Assembly: GCA_000827205.1 (NCBI GenBank)
Contig: KN832561.1
Coordinates: 922,169-986,168 of the forward strand
Direction: 5' to 3'
DNA: 64,000 nt
Source: Plicaturopsis crispa FD-325 SS-3
Taxonomy: Eukaryota; Basidiomycota; Agaricomycetes; Amylocorticiales; Amylocorticiaceae
The translations under genes and the position numbers were made by a program. Positions 9,718 to 20,507 of the stretch are shown one piece after another. The notes beneath the pieces were generated by a model that saw only the letters and a program-made list of their open reading frames with translations, searched no databases and was not told where the DNA came from. The stretch's first letter is position 1, and each line of letters starts with the position of its first letter.

Positions 9718-12254
9718 ATGACCGTCTCATCGCCGGAAGGGTCCTATGTCGCTCTCAAATCACCAGGTGCACGCGAGCGCATATCCTCTCCTACTCCGTC
9801 ATTGCACCTTTCGCATGGATCGGAGGACTCGTTACGCGCCCTGGAGCTCGCGGACGGCCCGATGACAGCAGAGTCGTCCAGGACCCCTCGCAGCCGTGCC
9901 TATTCCGTCTCCTTTGACTTCCAGCGAGATCTACTGCCGCTAAGTGCAAGCTTGAGCGAGCCGGATAACATGCACGGGGAAGGTGGAGAGAAGAATATAA
10001 ATTTGGTGAATGGTGAGTAGCTATATGTCTACGTGCACTGGCGACTGGGTTGTAAACGGAGGCAGGAAGGTATCGCACTTGTGGTGGGACTACAGGTGAA
10101 TCAAGTTCGTGTGGACAAGTTGGGTTGCTGACCATCCTTCATAACGTGCTAGATTGGTTCTGGAATATTGTAAGGCCTACATGTGTTGGCATAGCGGAAA
10201 CGGCTCACCTGACGCGTCCAGCTCATCTCCGGGCGTAGTCGTCGCGAACACAAATAGCGTCGGCGCCAGCCTCATAGTGTGGCTCGTGTCCGGTCTTCTG
10301 GGGTGGACGGGTGCCAGCAGTTTCGCCGAACTGGGGTCCGCCATACCACTGAATGGTGGTGCGCAGGCATATCTTGCCTATTCGTATGGACCGCTGGTCT
10401 CGTATCTATTCGCCTGGACCGCAATATCAGCGCTAAAGCCAGGTAAACACTATTTGGCTCTCATCGCCTATATAGAGCGGCAATTTGATTATTTCTTTGA
10501 TCGAAAGGTGGAAACGCGGTGATCAGCCTCATCTTTGCAGAGTACTCGAACCGTATATTCTTTCACAGCACTCGCGCAGAGGTATCGCCGGATGACATCC
10601 CCCAATGGGCCATCAAACTTACTGCTGTTGGAGCAGTCGTGGTGGTGTCTACTTTGTGCGTCGCGTCGCGCAATTTAGGCACCCGCGCAGCAGTCGTTTT
10701 CACGACCGTAAAGGTGACAGCTCATGCGATTCTCCTGAAAGGCTTGTACTCAATTGAGACTTCTAGATTGTCGCCTTAGTATGTACTTTGTACATTTTGA
10801 CAGCGGCGTAATTGAGCATGCCACTAGATATCTATCACGATCCTGGGTCTTGTGCAACTAGCGCGTGGAAAGGCGTCCACATCTCTTCGGGAACCGTTGT
10901 TCCAGGATTCGAGCATGAGCCCGTCCGCATACTCACTCGCACTTTATTCCGGCCTATGGGCATTTGACGGGTGGGATCAAGCCAACTACGTTGGCGGCGA
11001 AATCAAGAACCCGGAAAAGAACATCCCCAGAGCCATCCATTCGAGCATGGTTATTGTGATCGTGAGTTGCTTTTCCCTTTCCCCAGCTCTTGGAGATACT
11101 TACCGGCGAGCTGTCAGATACTCTTTCTTCTGGCTAATCTATCATATTTTGTTGTCTTGGACAAGGTCTGTCCCCCCATTGATTGCGATGGATAGGTTTG
11201 TTAACGATTTCCAATAACTTAAGGCTACGGTAGGACTCTCTAATACCGTCGCAATGGACTTTGGCCGTGCTCTTTTTGGGCCAGCTGGCGGAACCATATT
11301 CGCATTCATGGTCGCCTTCTCCTGTTTTGGAGCACTCAACGGTGAGTCTCGTGTTCACCTATATCCTCAAGATACCTAAATCGTATCTGCGCTAGGGTCA
11401 TTCTTCACATCCTCCCGGCTCATATACGCCGCCGGCCGTGAACGCTATCTTCCTGCTATGTTCGGGCGCCTACACTCCACGCGGAAGACACCTCTGAACG
11501 CGACCCTCCTGCAAGCTGCATTAACGATCATGTTCATCGTGATTGGCGGTGGTTTCCGATCCCTTATCAATTTCTCTGTGGTTGCTTCTTGGGCTTTCTA
11601 TTTTCTGACGGTGTGTTCGTTTGCCTCATGTATGGTATGGTACGCTGACGGTGACGGTGCCGCTTCGCAGGTATTAGGGTTGATAATTTTGCGCATTAAA
11701 GAACCGTTATTAGAAAGGTGAGTGGCTGCCATTCCGTTATGGTTGGGTATCTTACAGAGAGTATTTAGACCGTACAAGACTTGGATAATAACACCATTAA
11801 CATTTTGTGGCGTGAGTGTTGTACCTCTGCCCAGTCAATCTCATATTTACACGGTTCTCGATAGGTGGCACTGTTCTTACTGTGCATGCCTATCATCGCT
11901 GCACCTCTCGAAGCGATAGCCGTGCTGGGTGAGTCCGCAGGTTCACCCATACCTATGACGACGCCTCACACAGGACTCAAACAGGCTTTGTCCTCGCCGG
12001 AATTCCTGTGTACTATTTCACCAACCGGAATGAAAGTACAGAACTGCCGCGCTTCCTCGGTACGCTAATCCCCATTTCCCTCTCGGCCTCCGTTGTCTCA
12101 TCAGAGCGCCTTTATATATCCAGGATTCTTCGCGACCGCTTGGGCCAAGCTGCGCGGGCGTCCTGCCGCTGGCAGCGGTTGGGAGGCCGTCGCCACCGAA
12201 GGCGACGAGGGCGTCGAGATGATCGAAGGACGGGGCCACGCGCCCATACGGTGA
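9718..12254 (+). CDS. L-type amino acid transporter (SLC7/LAT family; Mup1/Mup3-like)
   Basis: Twelve-helix plasma-membrane amino acid permease of the APC superfamily. The N-terminal ~100 residues are cytosolic and Ser-rich. TM1 is spread over very small exons: IALVVGLQ (10070-10095) and IGSGIF (10153-10169), then SSPGVVVANTNSVGASL, together giving the conserved GxxIGSGIF of LAT transporters. Later helices include VWLVSGLLGWTGASSFAEL, PLNGGAQAYLAYSYG, ALYSGLWAFDGWDQANYVGG (the typical LAT 'AYDGW..N' site), EIKNPEKNIPRAI, FMVAFSCFGALNGSFF and ERYLPAMFGRLHSTRKTPL. The C-terminus ends in an acidic cytosolic tail before TGA at 12252-12254. About eleven exons. Fungal relatives carry methionine or large neutral amino acids; the substrate here cannot be fixed from sequence. 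Confidence 0.9.
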
Positions 12255-12811
12255 TAGTATCTCTCGTCGCATGTATCGATGGACTCATATGGAGCAACTG
12301 TCGACTTTGTACAGCACCTTGCAGCCACCGCAGACGATTTTAGACGACGAGATATCAACGGAATCAGTCCGTGTAAATGCCTCTGGCTCGGTTGCCCGGG
12401 AGACTGTTCTCTGTTCTCCTGCGTTTTGCTTCCGCAACTTCCATCGCCAACACTTCCGGGATCTCTCCGTTGTACCTGGCAGCAGATGCCGCTTACTTAC
12501 TTGCCAGGACTGTACAGTGTAAGCAGCCTGAAGCTTTCGAAAGCAACGGTATCGGGCTGCCTGTGGCGACCGGCGTACCCAGGGTGATTATCAAGCGCGG
12601 AAACAGCCGGACTTTTTATACATGAGCACGCCATATATAAAGCGCTCAGGCCCGTGCACAGCGTAGCTCACCAATACACCTCTTGCTCGCTGCCTCGTTC
12701 ACTTTGCTATCACACTTCCAGGTTCGTAGAGTCGTTGGTTTACAGTGATATCTAGCTGAGTTGTGCACCCCAGATTCCCTTCATAGAACTCCCATTTGAT
12801 CTATAAACGCA
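12255..12811. promoter_or_regulatory. Spacer with likely ATX1 promoter and TATA box
   Basis: 557 bp between the permease stop and ATX1. A clear TATA element (TATATAAA, 12634-12641) lies about 170 bp upstream of the ATX1 start codon. The stretch from about 12666 on is the part duplicated upstream of the ATX1 pseudogene. Open frames at 12271-12625 look random. Confidence 0.6.
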
Positions 12812-13255
12812 ATGGTGAGTGTCTGAGTAATCACTTACGATGTCTACGCCGAAATTGAATGAGGTCCACAGGCTGAGCACCAGTACAAATTCGACGTCAA
12901 GGTACTGCCTGACGGATACTGGGATAGCGCGCGTAACTGACAAGACACACTGATTGTAGATGACCTGCGGTGGCTGCTCCGGCGCCGTCGACCGCGTCCT
13001 GAAGAAGACCGAGGGTGAGTGATCCGATACCAGTTGTCGTGTGTGGCTTACTGATATCTGTTACAGGTGTTACCTCGTACGACATCAGCCTCGAGAAGCA
13101 GGAGGTTCTGGTCAACGGCACCATCGCATACGATGACCTGCTCGCAAAGATCAAGAAGACGGGCAAGGAGGTGCGCAATGTCCCATCGTGCATCTTGTTC
13201 TTCGCTGATATCTGCGTCGGTCGTACAGGTCCGCTCGGGTCAAACCCTGGCTTGA
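12812..13255 (+). CDS. ATX1: Copper metallochaperone Atx1
   Basis: Small cytosolic Cu(I) carrier that delivers copper to the Golgi P-type ATPase (Ccc2/ATP7 type), needed for multicopper oxidases. Five exons: 12812-12814, 12872-12901, 12960-13014, 13067-13170, 13229-13255, giving 72 residues, the usual Atx1 size. The first coding exon is just the ATG; a phase-0 intron with a GTGAGT donor follows at once. The protein is AEHQYKFDVKMTCGGCSG after the Met, holding the MTCGGC copper site (MxCxxC), then VDRVLKKTEGVTSYDISLEK and the KTG loop (IKKTGKEV) that is typical of Atx1. It ends VRSGQTLA. Neighbours include a ferric reductase and a damaged second ATX1 copy. Frame and splice signals are consistent throughout. 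Confidence 0.95.
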
Positions 13256-13448
13256 TTGCGGGGAAGAAGATCTGGCTTCAGGTTGTACAGTTATTGTAAT
13301 CATACCCTACGGATGAATATACTTCAGGTTCAGAAGGAGGGGCATGCGCGCCGAACTTCAGCGTCGAGCATCAAGCACAGGGTACCAATACGTACTGTGA
13401 GTATGTGACCTGTATACTAAACTCTAGCGGTACTCAGTACGTTTGCGA
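13256..13448. other. Short spacer after ATX1
   Basis: About 190 bp between the ATX1 stop and the inverted gene fragment. I see no similarity to either duplicated block and no gene. Confidence 0.5.
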
Positions 13449-13690
13449 ATGAGCGAGCCTGGGGACGGCGACTACGTGGAAGTAGACACGCGCGATGACT
13501 TCCTCAAGTTCAACGACTCAAATCTGTTTCTGCGCCTCCCTCGGTGTTCTCATTTTGTCCAACTTGTCAAGCACTGAATCGATGCCGCCACGGAAAGGAA
13601 CGAAATCCACCAAAGGATCGCAACAAATACTCTCACAGGTTTCTTTTCATCGTCCCTAGCAGCGGAAAGCAAAGGCACGTCCAAAAAGCT
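13449..13690 (+). pseudogene. Inverted fragment of the DUF4211 gene's 5' region
   Basis: This stretch is a diverged copy of the start and upstream leader of the gene on the other strand at 18594-20507 (source about 20379-20620). Shared runs include GAAGTAGACACGCGCGATGA, TCATTTTGT.CAACTT, TCGATGCCGCCAC and GGTTTCTTTTCATCGTCCC, ending in GAAAGCAAAGGCACGTCCAA. The start codon of the source (MPPQKGTKSTKG) is kept here as MPPRKGTKSTKG, but a one-base deletion soon afterwards shifts the frame. The fragment stops exactly where the ATX1 promoter copy begins. A 42-codon open frame (from ATG at 13449, MSEPGDGDYVEVDTRDDF) remains; the source leader has a matching HVEVDTRDDF frame. I take it as a broken fragment. 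Confidence 0.85.
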
Positions 13691-14290
13691 CACCAATACC
13701 GTGACACCTCTTGTTAGCTGCCTTTGCTGCCACCTTTGCTTTCAAACGTTCAGGTATGTCGAGTCGCTGGTCTGCAGCGGTATCTCCTTGATATACGCAC
13801 TCCAGATTTCCTCTATACTCTATCTCCCATCTTCATTCAAAGGAATAGTGAGTGTGTGAGTGATCATTTGGAATATCTTCGCCGACAAAAAACTGAACGG
13901 TGTCCACAGGCTGAGCGCCAGTACAAATTCGCCGTCAAGGTGCTGTTTGACGGACGACAGAGCGCTCAACTGACGAGGCATGCATGCTGTGACGTAGATG
14001 ACCTGTGGTGGAGGCTCTCGCTTGGCTCTGGCGCAGTCGACCGCATCCTGAAGAAGACCGAGGATGAGTGATACGATAACAGGCGTCCCGTATGTGGCTT
14101 GCTGCTATCTGTGGCAGGTGTTACTTCCTACGATACTGGCCCCTGCCTCGAGAAGCAGGAGGTTCTGGTTAACGGCACTATCGAGAAGACGGCAAGGAGG
14201 TGCGCCAAATTTCAGCATCCATTTTGTTCTTTGCTCATATATGTGCCCCTACTACAGGTCCGCTCCGGCGAAACCATGTCTTGGTCGCGA
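13691..14290 (+). pseudogene. Broken duplicate of ATX1
   Basis: Parallels the ATX1 locus from its promoter (AGCTCACCAATAC) to the last exon, with introns in the same places, so it arose from DNA and not from mRNA. Several lesions are visible. The start ATG is ATA (13845-13847). After MTCGG the second copper-binding cysteine is gone, with an 11-base insertion that shifts the frame and soon meets TGA. The exon-4 equivalent lacks about 25 bases that encode AYDDLLAKI in the parent. The final stop TGA reads TGG. The exon-2 match (CAGTACAAATTCGCCGTCAA) and exon-4 match (GAGAAGCAGGAGGTTCTGGT) are still near identical, so the copy is not very old. Confidence 0.92.
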
Positions 14291-14898
14291 TGCAAAGGAT
14301 CTATATATTGTACATAGTCTGTACTGTGCACAGACGTTGGTGTAATTATATGTCCCCTATAGCTACGAATTCAATTGAGGACTCGGGATTTGGGAACCGT
14401 TGAGGTTCAACATATCGTGAACACATTGTGTGCTCTGCAAATGCTTCCCTGTCAGTCCCTACACCGGGCCTATAGGTCCCTACACTCCAATTTGGCATTG
14501 CACAGGCCATATAGTGCCCCGACAGAATGGAGACTTTTCTCATCTCGGATGCCGATCAATCTCGTGGATGCCAGCCTACTTTGGAGCTTTTCGTCTTGCC
14601 ATCGACGATCGTTGACTCGAGGACAGTTTCTCCGGACAGTCTCTACAGATAGGTTCTACAGCGAGCAGACGACCTCTTGACGACGTACCACCAAGTACGG
14701 GAAATATTTCTCAAGGTCAAGAGAGCGGTCGAGTCCAGTCTCGGCTGCCGACACTCGGTAGAACCCTCGAATTCTCCCCCTCAGCGTGCGCAGTCTCCTT
14801 TTGACCAAGGTCGTTTCCTTTTGCTATGAAGCTTTGAAGTCTTCGTTGTCAACACCTAGCGCTCTCGCGACCCCGATACCTGCAGCTCTGCGCAAATC
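14291..14898. promoter_or_regulatory. Spacer with ferric reductase promoter
   Basis: About 600 bp. It must hold the promoter of the reductase. Single GATA cores occur (for example near 14647), as for iron-responsive GATA factors in fungi, but no clustered sites were seen. No gene called. Confidence 0.45.
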
Positions 14899-17800
14899 AT
14901 GTCCGCGTCGACGCCATCCGCGACAGCGCTGCCAGCAAATCCCACCACCCCAGTCTACTCGGACGACGTCGAATGGATCACCGCATACCTCACCATACAC
15001 ATGATGAGCGACCCCAGCAGGCGCTACACCTACCTCTTGTGGGTCGTCGTCGCCCTCGTCTTCCTCGCATTCGGCCTGCTGCACTGGACCGGCTCGAGGG
15101 GCGGCTACTTCGGGGCGTACTGGACAAAGTGGGCCCTGCGACGGCGGTCCTGGGGCAAGAAGCGCAACATGGGTATGAAAAAAGGAGGTGAGGGTCACAG
15201 CCAGCCCATCTATTTCCCTTCCAACGCGCAACTGCTCGCCCTCGGCGTCCTTTTGATATTCCCCCTCGCCCTCTCCTGCGTGGGCCCCGACTACATCGCG
15301 CCAAACCTCAAGCTATGGGAGTTCTACGGCCCCAATGCCACCACGACCACGACCACGACGACCGCTCGGCGCGCTTACGACACGTCCGTGTGGACGCAGT
15401 ACCAGCCGCAGTACACTATCGCCAAGGCCTGGTGGACCGCCGGCTCGCGCACTGGCCTCATCGCCTTCGCTCTCTTCCCCATGTGCATCCTCTTCGCGCT
15501 CAAGGCGCCCCCCTTCGCCGTGTTCGCCATCCCCTTCATGATCCAGCTCCACTTCGACAAGCTCGCGTGGCTCCACCGCTGGTCCGGCCGCCTCATCTGG
15601 CTCCTCTCCGCCGCCCACGTCGCGCTCTGGAGCGTCCAGCTCGCGCGCGAGACGAGGCCCGCGACAGGCCAGATCGTCTACACGTACGCCTGGAAGTACG
15701 AGAAGTTCATATACGGGTGGATCGTGAGCACCGTCCCTTTTTCTTCGTATGCCTTTCTGAACTTAGGGACAGGCGTTTGGCCTGCTCACGCTCCTCATGG
15801 TGTTCTCAATACTCCCCCTGCGGCGCAGCTACTACGAGACCTTCTACTTCCTGCACGTGCTCCTCGTCCCGTCGACGCTATTTATGGCCGCGCTGCACCA
15901 TCCGCCCGTGTGGTGGTGGTGCTGGGCTGCGCTCGGCTTGTGGGCCGGCGAGCGGCTTTGGCGCGCGACCTGGTGGCTGCACACTAACGGGTTCTTCGGT
16001 GGGATCGTGCCTTCCGCCCCGATCCTGCGCGAGGACAAGATCAGAGCGCCTCAACGACCGCAAGGTAGAAACACGAAAGGGGAAAACTGGGAGTTGAACA
16101 CGTCAAGTGGACTGCATCAAGAATCCTTGTCATCACAAGCCACATTGATAGACTCGCCTGCTTTCCCTCTCCCTAAACCTGGACCATATGCAATAACACC
16201 TTTCCCGCCGCATATCAGATCTCCTTTGAGCCCTGGCACGGGCAGTCACTCGCCATATTCCCCACACAATGTACCCCCGCCCCGAGCATGGTCGCCTCAG
16301 CACACCAGCTTCCCTTCGACTTCCTCAAGCCAAGGCCTTCTATCTCCCACCGCAGACGATTTAGTTCTACCACCGCCAGGATATGTGCATGCGGAGCTCC
16401 TGTCTGGACGCTCCGTGCGCTTACGCTTCATCACGCCTGGCTTTCTTTCCTGGGCGCCTGGCCAGCATTTTCTCATCAGCATTCCGTCGGTGTCGAAAGT
16501 CACGTCCCATCCGTTCACTGTCGCGTCCGTGTGCGATGAACAGGCGCCCAACGACGCAGGGCGCGAGCTCGAGTTTATCGTCCGCGCTAAGCAGGGCTGG
16601 ACGAAGGATCTTTGGGACAAGATCATTACGCTCACCGCACACGGCCAGAGCACTGTACCAGGAGAGAAGCCCCCGAAAGGCACTGTCATGCCGTCCCATG
16701 GCGTCTTGATGAGGATGTACGTCGACGGGCCCTTTGGAAGTGCTGTACGGGCGCGGTGGGGGAATTATTCCACTATGGTGATCATTGCCGGGGGCTCAGG
16801 TGTGAGTTTCGGCCTGTCGGTGCTGCAGTATATGTGCATGTGCCTTGCTGGGCGGGATGGAAAGTTTCTAGGAGGACGTCCAGGCGGGTGGGGCAAGAAG
16901 GGGTTCTTAACCAATCGCATACGCTTTGTATGGATTGTGCGCGAATTCAGTGAGTGTGCCATCAACCATCGCTAGCCGTCATTACCTGGGTGTATCTGAC
17001 GCCGGCACATTTTTAGGTCATATCCAGTGGTGCGCGTCGATTCTGCGGCGATGCATGGCCCTGATTCCACCCCCGGGGCTCGAAATCAATATATTCGTGA
17101 CCAACTTCAAACCATTGAAACCACCCCCGAGACGCGGACGATCTCCGCCGCCTGTCCGCCTGTCCGACATCGTCCAAGACGATCACCTTGCCCCACCCCA
17201 ACCAGGTTTCGCATCGAGTAGCCGGCGACACTCACGGTCGAGTTCCATAGATTCTATGGAGAGTCGCGACGATTCCGCCGGTGATGTTGACTCGTTGGTC
17301 GACCTGAGCTACTATACTGGCCACTATGGAGAGGACGAGGAGGCAGGCGATCTAGGCGCGGCACGCCAGAACAGTCTTCTGGATCTTACTAACTTTGACG
17401 GTGACGACGATACGTCACTACCTGGAGAGGATGCGCTGAACCTCACAGTCCGAAAGGCCGGCAAGTTAAGGCGCGCAAAGACGAAGAGAGCGGAGCGGGC
17501 TGCGAAGCATGGAGCGGATGCGCACACTGCGCTCTTGCAAAACCACGGCGGTGGTCCGTCTCGAGGCAATGGACCTCAACATATCTCGGGGAAGCCTTTG
17601 GTCGATGCACCGTCCCCGCTATCCTCACGACATCATCGCCAGCAGTCTTCCGTAGTCGAAGTTGACCTAGGCAACCCACTGACACCCGCAACCCCCTCGG
17701 CTCAAGACAAGCCTTGGCACATGCAGTACCCCCCGCGCTCACCGTTATCACCCATGGAGACACCACGATCACCCTTAGAGGGTTTGCAATCGCCTATATC

Positions 17801-18248
17801 GCCATTTGCATCTGCAGATCCCTCCGCGGACGGCTTCCGCTCCCCATCTGTGTTGTCGCATGCGAAATCAGACGCATCGAGCATCCGGGAGCTCATACCG
17901 CAAGTCGGTACAGGTGCGCACGGCGAGCGGGTGCAGCTGGACCTGGATGAGCGGGAGCTACGAGACATCCACATTGTTGCGGAGCATGCGCGGCCAGGGC
18001 GGCCCAGGTTGGAGAAGATTCTCTACGACGAGGTACAGGCATCGCGAGGGGAGACCGTCGTCACATGTAAGCTCCTGGGTGTTTCTGCGTTGCATCCGTT
18101 TACTGACCCGTGGTCTGTAGGTTGTGGCCCGACGTCACTGAACGCTCTCGTGCGGAAAGCTATCTCTGCCCAGATTGACCCGGCACGGCTACGGCGGGGA
18201 GACCCGCGAGGATCTATCGCTCTTGTTTCGGAGGAGTTCGAGTACTAA
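14899..18248 (+). CDS. Ferric/cupric reductase, transmembrane (FRE family)
   Basis: Plasma-membrane flavocytochrome that passes electrons from NADPH through FAD and two hemes to Fe(III) or Cu(II). Four exons (14899-15723, 15773-16949, 17017-18066, 18121-18248), all in frame, about 1060 residues. Six or seven membrane helices come first. Heme histidines sit in KLAWLHRWSGRLIWLLSAAH and in FYFLHVLLVPS...AALHHP. The FAD site is SHPFTVAS (HPFT). The NADPH part shows VDGPFGS, IIAGGSGVSFGLSVLQ and, at the end, TCCGPTSLN (the CGP motif). Two disordered insertions are unusual in size: about 100 Pro/Ser-rich residues before the FAD domain, and roughly 300 residues between the NADPH motifs, rich in Ser-Pro. 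An octa-threonine run lies in an outer loop. NADPH oxidase is less likely since the heme spacing and C-terminus fit FRE better. Confidence 0.92.
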
Positions 18249-18593
18249 TTTCATGCATTTCAAGCTATCTACTTACCCTGCTCTTGCATTGACATTCATG
18301 TCGTATACCTTTGACGGACCAGGCACGAAAGGACATTCACTCATTTAGACACGTTAGAGTACTACATCTTGTGTATCATTCATTCTAATCATGTATAATA
18401 ATACCTGTCCATGTCCATGATTTCAAGTACTAGTGCGCGCTCAAACTTATCAAGAGTTCGTGCTACGGTGGGGGTACCAAGGTTGTTTTAGCAGTCTGAG
18501 GTTGTCTTATCAGTACAGCCGTACATAGGCCAGGAAACATTGTAATGTAAACATCGGACGGAAGGAGATGCATATGGTTAGGGCAGTATACTT
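18249..18593. other. Convergent spacer between ferric reductase and DUF4211 gene
   Basis: 345 bp between two facing stop codons. AT-rich, with ATGTATAATAATAC near 18391 that could serve 3'-end formation. Nothing else seen. Confidence 0.5.
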
Positions 18594-20507
18594 TCAGTCC
18601 ATGTCGTTGTCTCCTCTCTTAGACATCATATCCAAATTTCTCGCTTGGTTCATCATCGACTTGACATTCTGCCACTCGAAGTCGATGATACCACGCTGGT
18701 CAAGCCAGTCCATGTACCCATCGGCGTCGTCGGGATCCTTCGGTGGCTGCACGCCGTTGACAAACGCAACTCGGACGTACGTGCGCCCGGAGTCGTTGCC
18801 TCGAGCCTGCGCAATTTGCTGTGCCAGGGCAGTGTAGAGGTTGTACTGTGCGTACGGATGAGAGTCAGTTTCGCACACACACGGGGAAAAGGTGATAGTG
18901 CATACCTCCCAATGCATGAATTTATGGAAAGTCTGAGTGCGGACGGCACAGAAACGACCGAGGTGGAACTCTTTTGTCGTTGTGTCCTTTTCATCGCTGT
19001 CTTCAGAGTCGGACGCGTCGGGCTCGTCGAGTGGCTATGCATAGAACATGTAAATCCTTGTCCAGTAGATTGACGGGGTAGAGGTCCGCTGCCCCCCGCT
19101 CACCTCGTAAGTCAGATGGTCATACGGTCTCCCACTTACGCGTCCGAGGCGCGTGGATACACGTCCGCCGAGATGGCACGCATCGCAAGCGGGCACTGCA
19201 GCATCCATTGTGAACACCTCTAATTCCGGGTACGTCTCCAACGGCTTCTTGAACTCCGGCCGCCACACTGAAGACACGACCAAGGAGTCCCGCAGACCGT
19301 CTATTTTCCGGCGTGCGATTTGGAGGGGCACGGAGAAATATTCTTCGTCTGTTGTTACGAAGGAAAAGATATCAGTTGGTTGATCCCGAGCTACGGACAG
19401 GTCGTGTACGGACTTTTCATGGTCTGCTTCATAAACGCGCGCCGCTCGGCACGCGGCCGTACCGCCAGATGCACGAAGAGTTGGCATATAACCTCACGAC
19501 GTTGTGAGTCAACCATACATTAACGGAGGCGAAGTGGATACCTTGAAATGATGAATGAGTTCTTGGTGCGAGTTCATGCTGAATTGGGCTGGTAGCTGTG
19601 CTGCAGATGCGGTACTGTCGTCTTCTACAATCCAGGAGTCGTCTTCCACTGGATCTTCCTCGCGCGACGACACAGAATCCAGGTCAAGATCGGAATCACG
19701 GTGCGGTCTTGCGCCTGCAAAAGGTACGGGCTCGACATTGTACTCCTCGTCTTCTATCTCCTCCGACTCGGATGATTGCAAGGCTGGTTGGCCGTGTTTC
19801 TTTCCTGGTACAAAGACACTTTGGTGCCAATGAAGTAAAAAAAACGTATGAAAGTACATACGCTTGAGTTTCTCTAGGTTTTTCTGAAATGCGGTTTTCT
19901 TGTCACGCGTGCGCAGACGAGTGTCGATGATCTCTGTGTAAGGATTATTTGATACGCGGGCACAAAACAACATATCGACGTGCGTACTGTCTTCATCAAG
20001 TCCATCTGATATATCATCGTCATCTGTCGGCGATGGTGGCCTAACACCCTTCACAAATTTGCGGCGCTTAGGCACGATATCCTCGTCCGAAAGATCTATA
20101 ACGCTCGGGCTTGAGGCAGCCTTGCCTTTACCCTTCCTACGCCTTTGTGCATCGCTTTCCACGGCGGAAGAGTCACTCCCACCTGAACTAGATATCGATC
20201 TGGCAGGAGCGAGTCGCGTCCGTTTCTTCGCGCGCGGCGGGCGGGGGGACTCGTCGTCGCTCAGCAGAGCAACCTCAGGCTCAAAGCGTATCGCAGCAAC
20301 ATCGCTATCACTGCGCCCTTCATCTTCGTCTACAGCTGGGCGAGTTGACGCGGGTGTGGGACTTGGGGCGCGTTTCCGTTTTGGACGTGCCTTTGCTTTC
20401 CGTGGAGGCGTTACGGGCGTTGGTGGTGCTGGGGACGATGAAAAGAAACCTGTAAGAGTTTTTTGTTTCAATCCTTTTGTTGATTTTGTTCCTTTTTGTG
20501 GCGGCAT
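18594..20507 (-). CDS. DUF4211-type nuclear protein
   Basis: Unknown function; likely nuclear or chromatin-associated. Starts MPPQKGTKSTKGLKQKTLTG and GFFSSS, a PIP-box-like opening (QKTLTGFF). The first ~180 residues are basic and acidic low complexity with NLS-like KRKR and PKRRK. An exon IIDTRLRTRDKKTAFQKNLE follows, then an acidic block. The folded C-terminal part has EEYFSVPLQIARRKIDGLRD, a CDACHLGGRVSTRLG zinc-knuckle-like segment, FHLGRFCAVRTQTFHKFMHW and YNLYTALAQQIAQ. That set is what I know from DUF4211 proteins of fungi. Stop at 18594-18596. About seven exons. The intron-1 donor (GTACGC) gives the in-frame joint before IIDTRLR. Its 5' end has been copied to 13449-13690. Confidence 0.82.

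Noticed and set aside
12271-12625. Three overlapping open frames after the permease
   Set aside because: Cys/Leu-rich random text, no conserved motif, and they overlap the ATX1 upstream region.
15315-16097. 260-codon plus-strand frame inside the ferric reductase
   Set aside because: GC-rich shadow frame dominated by Arg and Pro; the true frame has heme and TM motifs.
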